From NCBI RefSeq assembly GCF_900114135.1, contig NZ_FORY01000001.1, forward strand, positions 1 to 64,000: a stretch of 64,000 bases of DNA, read 5' to 3'. Below, piece after piece: positions 55,674 through 62,798 of the stretch. The notes beneath the pieces were generated by a model. That model worked only from the letters and a program-made list of their open reading frames with translations. It did not search any database and had not been told where the DNA came from. Position numbers and translations under genes: made by a program. This DNA is from Celeribacter halophilus. Its GTDB lineage: Bacteria; Pseudomonadota; Alphaproteobacteria; Rhodobacterales; Rhodobacteraceae. Position 1 is the first letter of the stretch; each line of letters begins with the position of its first letter.

Positions 55674-56909
55674 TCAGCTTTTGTCGAGTTCAAAGGCGTC
55701 GTGGAGTGCCTGAACCGCAAGCTCGGTGTATTTGCGATCCACCAGAACGGAGATCTTGATTTCCGAAGTGGCGATGACCTTGATGTTGATGCCTTCGTCG
55801 GAGAGCACCTTGAACATCTTGGCCGCGACCCCTGATTGCGAACGCATACCGATGCCGACGAGCGAAATCTTCGCTACCTCGGTGTCGGAGACCAACTCGC
55901 CAAAGTTGAACTCGCCACGGTCTCTGGCCGCACCTAGCGCGGCTTTGGCGCGGTTTACCTGATCGACAGGGCAAGAGAAGGTCATGTCGGTGCGACCTTC
56001 TTCGGAAATGTTCTGGATGATCATATCGACATTGACGCCCGCTTCGGCCAGAGGTCCGAAAATAGAGGCGGCGATGCCGGGGCGGTCCGCCACAGACAGG
56101 AGCGTCATTTTGGCTTCTTCGCGGGAGGCGGCAATGCCCGAGACTGGTTTGTTTTCCACGATATCCTCCTCGGCACAGATCAGCGTGCCGGCATTGGGGT
56201 CATATTCCTCGAAAGACGACAGCACGCGCAAGCGCACGCCGTAGCGCATGGCCAGTTCGACAGAGCGGGTCTGAAGCACCTTCGCCCCCAAAGAAGCCAG
56301 TTCCAGCATCTCTTCGAACGCGATTTTTTCCAGCTTGCTGGCCTTGCTCTCGATCCGCGGGTCGGTGGTATAGACCCCGTCCACATCGGTGTAGATGTCA
56401 CAGCGGTCGGCGTCGAAGGCGGCTGCGAAAGCCACAGCGGTGGTGTCCGAGCCGCCGCGCCCCAGCGTGGTGATCCGGCCTTCGGGGGAAATGCCCTGAA
56501 AACCTGCAACCACGGCGACTTTCATGCCTTCACCGAATTTGGCGAGGATGTTGTCGGTCGGGATTTCTTCGATCCGCGCTGCGCCGTGAGAGGAGTTGGT
56601 CTTGAGCGGCACTTGCCAGCCCTGCCAGCTGCGTGCCGGCACATCCATTTCCTGAAGCGTCAAGGCCATGAGGCCCGCAGTCACGTTCTCGCCCGAGGAG
56701 ACCACGGCGTCATATTCGCGCGCGTCATACATCGGTGAGGTCTCGTTGACATAGCCCACGAGCTTGTTGGTCTCGCCGGACATGGCCGAAACCACGACGA
56801 TCACGTCGTAGCCATTGGCCACTTCGCGACCGACGCGCTTTGCAGCGCGTTTGATCTTGTCGAGCGTGGCGACGGATGTTCCGCCGAATTTCATTACGAG
56901 AATTGGCAT
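55674..56909 (-). CDS. lysC: Aspartate kinase
   Basis: A 411-residue enzyme phosphorylating aspartate, first step to lysine, threonine and methionine. KFGGTS (7-12) is at the ATP site, GRGGSDTTAVAFAAA and CDIYTDVDGVYTTDPR are catalytic blocks, and two C-terminal ACT domains (GIAASIFGPLAEAGVNVDMI, GVAAKMFKVLSDEGINIKVI) bind the feedback inhibitor. The length fits the single-function class. Confidence 0.96.
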   Translation of the reverse strand: MPILVMKFGGTSVATLDKIKRAAKRVGREVANGYDVIVVVSAMSGETNKLVGYVNETSPMYDAREYDAVVSSGENVTAGLMALTLQEMDVPARSWQGWQVPLKTNSSHGAARIEEIPTDNILAKFGEGMKVAVVAGFQGISPEGRITTLGRGGSDTTAVAFAAAFDADRCDIYTDVDGVYTTDPRIESKASKLEKIAFEEMLELASLGAKVLQTRSVELAMRYGVRLRVLSSFEEYDPNAGTLICAEEDIVENKPVSGIAASREEAKMTLLSVADRPGIAASIFGPLAEAGVNVDMIIQNISEEGRTDMTFSCPVDQVNRAKAALGAARDRGEFNFGELVSDTEVAKISLVGIGMRSQSGVAAKMFKVLSDEGINIKVIATSEIKISVLVDRKYTELAVQALHDAFELDKS

Positions 56910-56995
56910 CTCTTGCCCTATCCCCCGTCCTCGTCAGTGGTCACGGTTCTCTAAGTGGCTTCCGGCGTGAGCGCAAGAGTTGCGGCCATTGCGAA

Positions 56996-57017
56996 TGAGT
57001 ATTTTTGCCACAAAGGA
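56996..57017 (+). repeat. GAGTATTT element, copy 6
   Basis: TGAGTATTTTTGCCACAAAGGA, plus orientation, between lysC and the SDR gene. Unlike the other copies it does not follow a stop codon on its own strand. Confidence 0.6.
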
Positions 57018-57020
57018 GGC

Positions 57021-57668
57021 TCAATAAGCGTGTGGACGCCCGTCCCATGTCTCGAAACAGCCGGTAGAGGAGAGCGAAAGCTCTGCGAAACGATCCGCCA
57101 GACCGGTGGCGGCTTCTGTCGCGGTGATGTCTGCTGCGCCGCCGCCCATGTCGGTCTGGACCCAGCCGGGGTGATAGATGCCGACGGGAATCCCGTCTGT
57201 TTTCAGGTCGCTGGCAAGGTTGCGACCAAGGTTCAGCGCGGCGGCTTTCGAGGCGCGATAGATATAGGCACCGCCCGGAGCGCGGGTGTGGGAGGCCATC
57301 TGCGACGAAATGATCGCGATCTTGCCCCGTGCGGCACGTAGCGCGGGCAAGAACGCCTGCACCATGAGAAAGACGCCGGTGACATTGACTGCAAATTCCT
57401 CGGCCCACATCTCGGGCGGGTAGCCTGTGTCGAGGGGCTGGCCCTTGTCGAGATAGAGTCCGGCGTTGCACACCAGCAGCCCGATAGAGCGATCTTTCAG
57501 CGTATCGGCCAATGCGGTGACAGAGCGCTGGTCCGTGATGTCGAGCGCATGAAGCCCGTTGCCGCCTTTGGTCGATGTGCCGATCACGTCATAGGTGCGG
57601 TCTGTGAGTTCGGAGGCAAGCGCTGCGCCGATGCCGCGCGATGCGCCTGTGATGAGGGCTGTGTCCAT
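57021..57668 (-). CDS. SDR-family NAD(P)-dependent oxidoreductase
   Basis: A 215-residue short-chain dehydrogenase: TGASRGIG (7-14) for dinucleotide binding, NAGLY (68-72), the catalytic Ser in ISSQ (120-123), and YxxxK (Tyr137, Lys141). The C-terminal TGCFETWDGRPH is reminiscent of the CsgA/SDR-like carbonyl reductase group, which act on carbonyls of unknown identity. It is 20 bases from the DUF1178 gene and likely co-transcribed. Confidence 0.85.
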   Translation of the reverse strand: MDTALITGASRGIGAALASELTDRTYDVIGTSTKGGNGLHALDITDQRSVTALADTLKDRSIGLLVCNAGLYLDKGQPLDTGYPPEMWAEEFAVNVTGVFLMVQAFLPALRAARGKIAIISSQMASHTRAPGGAYIYRASKAAALNLGRNLASDLKTDGIPVGIYHPGWVQTDMGGGAADITATEAATGLADRFAELSLSSTGCFETWDGRPHAY

Positions 57669-57688
57669 GTCCGGTGCCTTTGATGAGG

Positions 57689-58177
57689 TCAGTTCATTTT
57701 GCGTTTGGGCGCAAAGGGCAGGGGCACAACTGGCACGCCATCTTCCAGAAGGGCCTTGGCGTCATCGAGTTTGGCTTCGCCATAGATGGGCCGTGCGGGG
57801 GCCTCTCCCTCGTGAATTTTGCGGGCTTCCGTGGCAAATTCGACGCCGACGTAATCGGATTTGGTCTCGACCTCGGCGCGCAGCCGCGCGATGGCTTGCT
57901 CGACCTCTTCGGGGGAGGGGCGCGGTGGTTCCATTGGTGTGGCCTGCGGTGGGGCCGACGCGACGGGCGGAGCCTCGGGCGCGACATCGACGGGGCCTGT
58001 GTCACTTTTGCGGGCCGTGCTCACGCGCGGGGCCATCATGGCTTTGTGTACACCGGCAGAGCCGCAGACCGGACAGGTCAACTGTCCACCGGCACGCAGG
58101 GTCTCAAAGGCTTCGGCGGAGCGAAACCAGCTTTCGAACTGATGGTCTTCGGAGCATTTGAGCGTGTAGCGGATCAT
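57689..58177 (-). CDS. DUF1178-family protein
   Basis: A 162-residue protein with Cys8 and Cys35-Cys38 (TCPVCGS), suggesting a zinc site, followed by a Pro/Ala-rich linker (about 65-95) and a conserved C-terminal region EGEAPARPIYGEA that defines the family. Function unknown. The ATG at 58177 is used since the family begins MIRYTLKC; the frame extends to 58237. Upstream of the SDR gene. Confidence 0.85.
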   Translation of the reverse strand: MIRYTLKCSEDHQFESWFRSAEAFETLRAGGQLTCPVCGSAGVHKAMMAPRVSTARKSDTGPVDVAPEAPPVASAPPQATPMEPPRPSPEEVEQAIARLRAEVETKSDYVGVEFATEARKIHEGEAPARPIYGEAKLDDAKALLEDGVPVVPLPFAPKRKMN

Positions 58178-58284
58178 GATGCGCGCATTTCCAAGGAACA
58201 GGCTCTCTACAATAGGCATTGCCCCCGCATTTTGCAATCTCGGGGGCTGTGTTCAAATGCATCGTCTGGCCTGCGCCGGATTGT

Positions 58285-58755
58285 TCAGAGGCGGAAGTGA
58301 CGCGGATTGAAGTGGCGGATGATCTGGGCGAGTTCTGCATCCTCGACCATCGCGGCGGCTTTTTTCGGGGAAACCCATTTGCGTTTGCGCTCGGAGGCTT
58401 CCGGATATTTGTCGAACTCCCAACGCGCTTTGAGCGGGAAAACGGCCACCACGCAGGGCATCGGCATTTCGCCGTTGCGTGGATATTTCTGGTAGGAGTA
58501 GAGCCCGATGCAGATGGGCGCGGGGCGGCCCTTGATCCCGGCCTCTTCCCAGGCTTCGGTGGCGGCGGCCTGCACAGGGGTTTGCCCGTCCATCGGCCAG
58601 CCCTTCGGGATGATCCAGCGTTTGCCGCCGCGTGTTTTGATCAGCAAGACTTGCAGTTTGTCCTTGCGCCAGCGCCACACCAATGCGCCAAACTGTGTGC
58701 GCACGCTGTCTTTGGCGTTGCGACCGAGTTTGACCGGATGTTGTCTGGGCCTCAT
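58285..58755 (-). CDS. Nudix hydrolase with a degenerate Nudix box
   Basis: A 156-residue Nudix-fold protein. The box starts at WIIPKGWPMDG and continues QTPVQAAATEAWEEAGIKG. Compared with Gx5Ex7REUxEExGU, the first Glu is Gln and the Arg is Thr, while the metal-binding EExG is kept. The pattern KGWPMDGQ resembles diphosphoinositol/diadenosine polyphosphate hydrolases. Possible substrates include ApnA or nucleotide sugars. Start ATG 58755 with AGGTG upstream, or GTG 58764 with AAAGGA, which differ by three residues. The C-terminus is basic. Confidence 0.82.
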   Translation of the reverse strand: MRPRQHPVKLGRNAKDSVRTQFGALVWRWRKDKLQVLLIKTRGGKRWIIPKGWPMDGQTPVQAAATEAWEEAGIKGRPAPICIGLYSYQKYPRNGEMPMPCVVAVFPLKARWEFDKYPEASERKRKWVSPKKAAAMVEDAELAQIIRHFNPRHFRL

Positions 58756-58927
58756 GGCTGACACCTGTTTGTCCTTTGGCTGAATGCGGAAAGGGGACGG
58801 CATCGTGTAAAGCGCGTCCGCCTGTTTCGTCGCATCAGGCTGACAGAGGACTATCAAATCTGCATGACGGCTGGAAAGGGAATTTTGCACCTTCTCCATC
58901 TGACGCGGGGGCGCAGGCCAGTGTGAT

Positions 58928-60226
58928 CTATTTCAGCGCGGGCAGCTTGGTCAGCTCGGCTAGAGCGGACCAGAAGGCCTCTTGCCGGAGATGGGCTTCG
59001 CGCAGAGGGCTCAGGGCGGTGTGGGCTTTTGCTGTCATGTCTTTGGCGTGTTGCGGATTGGACATGAGGACGCTGGCCGCTTCATAGAGCGCGTGCGCGT
59101 CGGAGACAATGCGTGCGCCGCCGGACTGATCGAGCGCCTCATATGCGGCAACATGATTCGAGACATGAGGGCCATGTAGGATGGCAGTGTTGAACTGGAC
59201 AGGTTCATAGGGCGTGTGCCCGCCGTGATGCGTCAGGGAGCCGCCGATGAAAGACATGCCTGCAAGGTGATACCACAGCGCCATTTCGCCCAGTGTATCG
59301 GCCAGATAAATCTGTGATTGCGCGGGGTCGTCACCTTTGGAGCGTTGCGCGAAATCCAGCCCTGCACGGGTCAGCTCTGCCGCAAGGGCATCTGCCCGCG
59401 ACGGGTGGCGCGGGGCGAGGATTAGACGTGCGTCAGGGTGGTCCTTTTGCAGGTCATGGAAGGCTTCAAGCACCAGACGTTCCTCGCCCGCATGGGTGGA
59501 GGCTGCGAGCAGTGTTTTGTCGCGGGGGAAAACCTGCTCAAGGGCGGCGAGTTCTGCGGCGGGCGCAGGCGCGAGGGCGACTGTGCTTTTGAGGTTCATG
59601 CGCGGCAGTAGGGCGGACGCGGGCAGGCCGAGCTGGAGCAGGCGTTGCTCCGAGGCCGTGTCTTGCGCGGCCAGTTTGGAGATCGCGGCGATGGTCGGGC
59701 TGATGATGCCGCGCAGCAGGAATTGCATCTTTTCCCACCGGCAGGCCGTGCGCTCTGACATGCGCGCTCCGGCCACGACAACGGGGATGCCGCGTTGAGC
59801 GAGAAGGGTGAAGCGGTTGGGCCAGATTTCGTTTTCCAAGGACACCAGCGCGACAGGCCGGATGGCAGCAAGAAAGCGTTTGAGCACCGGTCGAAAATCC
59901 ATCGGGGCAAGCCGGACCTCGACGCGGGGAAGGCCCCAGTCCGCTACCATCTTGCGGGCGCTGACCGTGTTGACCGTTACGAGAATGTCCAGATCATTTG
60001 CACGAGACAGTGCCTCTTCGACCAAGACACGTGCGGCGGTCATTTCTCCGTTCGAGGCCCCGTGGACCCAGAGCCGCGGAGATGTGGACACGCGCGCAGA
60101 TGTCAGCCCGGCACCGAAGCGTTCGGCCAGATCGGACAAGCTCTCGCGTCCGCGCAAAACTTGCCGCAGTAGCGCAAGCGCAAACAGCGGGCTCAGGATG
60201 GTCAAAAGGAAACGATAGAAAAACAA
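58928..60226 (-). CDS. waaA: 3-deoxy-D-manno-octulosonic-acid transferase (KdtA/WaaA) family protein
   Basis: A 432-residue two-domain glycosyltransferase that adds Kdo to lipid A precursor at the inner membrane. N-terminal membrane anchor FFYRFLLTILSPLFALAL, followed by GASNGEMTAARVLVEEAL and SLENEIWPN (family hallmark SEIWPN), and a C-terminal half with ILAPRHPSR and GGHTPYEPVQF. The start is TTG at 60226 with GAGG 8 bases upstream. Lone gene in this window, no lpx neighbours. Confidence 0.88.
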   Translation of the reverse strand: MFFYRFLLTILSPLFALALLRQVLRGRESLSDLAERFGAGLTSARVSTSPRLWVHGASNGEMTAARVLVEEALSRANDLDILVTVNTVSARKMVADWGLPRVEVRLAPMDFRPVLKRFLAAIRPVALVSLENEIWPNRFTLLAQRGIPVVVAGARMSERTACRWEKMQFLLRGIISPTIAAISKLAAQDTASEQRLLQLGLPASALLPRMNLKSTVALAPAPAAELAALEQVFPRDKTLLAASTHAGEERLVLEAFHDLQKDHPDARLILAPRHPSRADALAAELTRAGLDFAQRSKGDDPAQSQIYLADTLGEMALWYHLAGMSFIGGSLTHHGGHTPYEPVQFNTAILHGPHVSNHVAAYEALDQSGGARIVSDAHALYEAASVLMSNPQHAKDMTAKAHTALSPLREAHLRQEAFWSALAELTKLPALK

Positions 60227-60324
60227 GACATGCGCCTCGCAGGTTCAGACTTGCCCATCGGCTTACGCGCTCTGCCGGTCTGTTGGCAAGAGGGGGTAGA
60301 TCAAGCGGGGTTTTAGAATTGGAA

Positions 60325-60338
60325 TTGATCTAGGTCAT
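60325..60338 (+). promoter_or_regulatory. Near-consensus Fnr-type box upstream of the cytochrome c peroxidase gene
   Basis: TTGATCTAGGTCAT fits TTGAT-N4-ATCAA at eight of ten fixed positions. TCTAAT at 60358-60363 can serve as -10; a start near 60373 puts the box centre at about -41.5, the position for class II Fnr activation. Cytochrome c peroxidase genes are known Fnr/Anr targets in many proteobacteria. Confidence 0.6.
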
Positions 60339-60417
60339 AGCTGTTTCTTAGAGGGATTCTAATTTTTGTCATGCGCGCGATCTACTGAATGCATCACGAG
60401 ATGCTAGGGAGAAAAAT

Positions 60418-61470
60418 ATGAAACTTGCACCGCGTTTGGCATTGATGACCAGTGCTTTTGTTTTGGGGGCCTCGGCGGCTTCTGCAAACGAGCTCAGGGA
60501 ATATGCCCTTGAGTTCTTCAAACCGCTTCCTTCAACGGTTCCTGCCGTGCAGGACAATAAAATCACCGAAGAGAAAATCGAGTTGGGCAAAGCGCTGTTC
60601 TTTGATCCGCGTCTGTCGGCATCGGGCGTTTTCTCATGCTATTCCTGTCACAACCTGACCACAGGCGGGGATGACAACATGGAAACATCCGTTGGTCATG
60701 GCTGGCAAAAAGGCCCGCGGAACTCGCCAACCGTTTTGAACGCCGTCTTCAACGCTGCCCAGTTCTGGGACGGTCGTGCCGATGACCTGAAAGCTCAAGC
60801 AAAAGGTCCGATTCAGGCCGGTGTCGAAATGGCCAACACGCCTGACAATGTGGTCGCGACCCTGTCATCTATGGGGCAATATGTGGAATGGTTCGAAGAG
60901 TCTTTTCCCGATGAAGACGAACCGGTCACCTTTGACAATATGGCCAAGGCCATCGAAGCCTTCGAAGCTACGCTGTTGACCCCTGCGCCGTTTGATTCAT
61001 GGCTAAACGGGGATGACGATGCGCTTTCTGCCGAAGAGCTTGCTGGTCTTGAACTGTTCATGGACAAGGGCTGTATCGCCTGTCACTCCGGTATCAACAT
61101 CGGCGGCGAGGACTATTATCCCTTTGGTCTGATCGAAAAGCCCGGCTCCGATATTCTGCCTGAGGGCGACCGTGGCCGCTTTGCTGTGACGGATACTGTG
61201 GATGACGAATATGTCTTCCGCGCAGGTCCGCTACGCAACATCGCATTGACCGCGCCTTATTTTCACTCCGGCAAGGTTTGGGATCTCAAGGTCGCTGTGC
61301 AGATCATGGCCGAAAGCCAACTGGGCGAAGACCTGTCCGAGGATGAAGCCGACAAGATCGTGGCTTTCCTTGGCTCTTTGACCGGTGAAATGCCGGAAGT
61401 CACTCTGCCGGTGCTGCCGACGGAAACAATGACCACTCCGCGTCCGGTGGCGGAAATTATCCCGAACTGA
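60418..61470 (+). CDS. ccpA: Periplasmic di-haem cytochrome c peroxidase
   Basis: A 350-residue bacterial cytochrome c peroxidase that reduces H2O2 to water with electrons from small cytochromes. It has a signal peptide (RLALMTSAFVLGASAASA) and two haem c motifs: CYSCH (74-78, peroxidatic side) and CIACH (219-223, electron-transfer side). GVEMANTP and GPLRNIALTAPYFHSG are conserved family regions. AGGGAG is 6-7 bases before the ATG. Confidence 0.93.
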   Translation: MKLAPRLALMTSAFVLGASAASANELREYALEFFKPLPSTVPAVQDNKITEEKIELGKALFFDPRLSASGVFSCYSCHNLTTGGDDNMETSVGHGWQKGPRNSPTVLNAVFNAAQFWDGRADDLKAQAKGPIQAGVEMANTPDNVVATLSSMGQYVEWFEESFPDEDEPVTFDNMAKAIEAFEATLLTPAPFDSWLNGDDDALSAEELAGLELFMDKGCIACHSGINIGGEDYYPFGLIEKPGSDILPEGDRGRFAVTDTVDDEYVFRAGPLRNIALTAPYFHSGKVWDLKVAVQIMAESQLGEDLSEDEADKIVAFLGSLTGEMPEVTLPVLPTETMTTPRPVAEIIPN

Positions 61471-61481
61471 TTTTGGTCCTT

Positions 61482-61506
61482 CTGTGCCCCTTGTTCGGGG
61501 GCACAG
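61482..61506 (+). terminator. Probable terminator after ccpA
   Basis: CTGTGCCCC and GGGGCACAG form a 9-bp perfect stem 12 bases after the stop codon, with a short T-rich tail (TCCTTTG). Confidence 0.6.
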
Positions 61507-61606
61507 TCCTTTGAAAGCCCTCGTATGGCTGCGGAAGCGAAAGTTTGTCCCTACTTCTCTTGTGCAGCTTGTTCGGGGGCTTTTTCCTCTCTATGGCGTG
61601 GAAGGT

Positions 61607-61912
61607 TTACGTGCTGCGGGGATCATCTTTCTTGCGGGTCATAAAGGACTGCATCAGGTTCATGCCAATCCGATCGACCAGATCGGAAAGCTGGGTTTCC
61701 CCTGCTTGTTGGTATTGGGTGCAGGCCTCCAGCAGCTTATCAATCAACTCTGTCTCCCCCGTGGTCAGGGGCGTAGATACGGCTTGGGGTGACGCGCAGG
61801 GGGCGTGCATGGAGTTGCTGATAGGCTTTTTGTACATATCAGAGGATAGCGATATCCGCCCAGCGCTTGCGGGCAGGACAATAGATATGTGACGTGCGAT
61901 TCGGGTGGGCAT
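61607..61912 (-). CDS. Small hypothetical protein
   Basis: A 101-residue frame whose C-terminal half (TGETELIDKLLEACTQYQQ, then LSDLVDRIGMNLMQSFMTRKK) has amphipathic helix patterns typical of real protein. The N-terminus is less convincing, and no good ribosome-binding site is seen for 61912 or the internal ATG (about 61836). It would follow the gene at 61981 with 68 bases between. Overlapping plus-strand frames look like shadows. Function unknown; moderate-to-low certainty. Confidence 0.4.
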   Translation of the reverse strand: MPTRIARHISIVLPASAGRISLSSDMYKKPISNSMHAPCASPQAVSTPLTTGETELIDKLLEACTQYQQAGETQLSDLVDRIGMNLMQSFMTRKKDDPRST

Positions 61913-61980
61913 GGGTTCAAACTCTTGAAGGGCCGCGATTGGGGCGGCTCGGGTAAAGGGTATCAGGCGCGGAGGTGTTC

Positions 61981-62532
61981 TTAAAGGGCCAGTAAGTCCT
62001 GAATATGTGTGCGAATCTCATCAGGCCGCACGGACAGAAAGGAAAAGGCGGCGGCGCTGGGCGTGTAGCGCAGCATGTCGAGACATTCCTGCGTTGCGCG
62101 TTTGAAGATGATGAGCGCTGTTGCATCGCCTTGCGGAATAAGGCGTTGAATCTCGATGGCGCTTTGGACCAGATCGCAATGTTCGGGGTTACATTCAACG
62201 ACGACTAACTTGAAGCGCTCGGCATCAAAATGTGCGCTGACTTCTTCCAAAGAGCGGGCAATGCGCGGATTGAGGGATTTCGTCGTCCCGCGCATGAGGC
62301 TGTCCGCCTGCGCTACGCGGCTCAGAATGATCAGGTTGTGGCACGGCAGATTGGTGCGTTGTGCGTCGTGGCCGATCTCGGAAGTAAACTGCGTATATGG
62401 CTTGGTGTCATTTGCGGCCCGGAGGTTCCTGCTGGTGCGCTCTTCTTTGGCGGGTGTCCTGATAAAGGGCATGCGCAAGGCGTTCAGAACGCGGGACATA
62501 TGGTGCAAAGGGGCAGGGCGCATGAAACACAA
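61981..62532 (-). CDS. Hypothetical protein with receiver-like C-terminal half
   Basis: A 183-residue frame. The final 80 residues alternate hydrophobic strands and helices: LVVVECNPEHCDLVQSAIEIQRL, ATALIIFKRATQECLDML, AAFSFLSV and IRTHIQDLLAL, which resembles a receiver or Rossmann-like half-fold without an obvious phosphoacceptor Asp. The N-terminal 60 residues are basic and may be partly untranslated; the true start is uncertain (GAGAG precedes 62532 weakly). Divergent from the G10-tract gene. Function unknown. Confidence 0.5.
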   Translation of the reverse strand: MCFMRPAPLHHMSRVLNALRMPFIRTPAKEERTSRNLRAANDTKPYTQFTSEIGHDAQRTNLPCHNLIILSRVAQADSLMRGTTKSLNPRIARSLEEVSAHFDAERFKLVVVECNPEHCDLVQSAIEIQRLIPQGDATALIIFKRATQECLDMLRYTPSAAAFSFLSVRPDEIRTHIQDLLAL

Positions 62533-62784
62533 CTCTCGGGAAATCGTTACTGGAGAGAGCCTTATTGCGGATTTAGAACCGCTTTTTCAGAAACAAATGG
62601 TTTCAGAAAGTTGCATAAGGTGGCCTTTGTTTCAAAGCGCTTGCGTAACAATATGTAACACGCGGCAGGTGAGCCGAGTTTGAAACACCAGATTCTCGGA
62701 TTTTGTGAAGTTTTAAGGGGAATTTTTTCTTTTCCCCTATCTGAAACATGTTACCGTTCTGTCATGACAACAGATTGGTCTGGG

Positions 62785-62798
62785 GGGGGGGCTGCATG
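62785..62798 (+). promoter_or_regulatory. G10 tract just upstream of the start codon at 62796
   Basis: Ten consecutive G residues (62782-62791) followed by CTGC and the ATG. The tract takes the place of the ribosome-binding site. An upstream ATG at 62764 (MTTDWSGGG) runs out of frame into the tract; one extra G would fuse it with the downstream gene. Candidate for slippage-based variation. Confidence 0.5.

Noticed and set aside
61484-61792. Plus-strand frame of 102 residues after ccpA
   Set aside because: Starts inside the ccpA terminator hairpin, no ribosome-binding site, and the opposite strand has more protein-like sequence.
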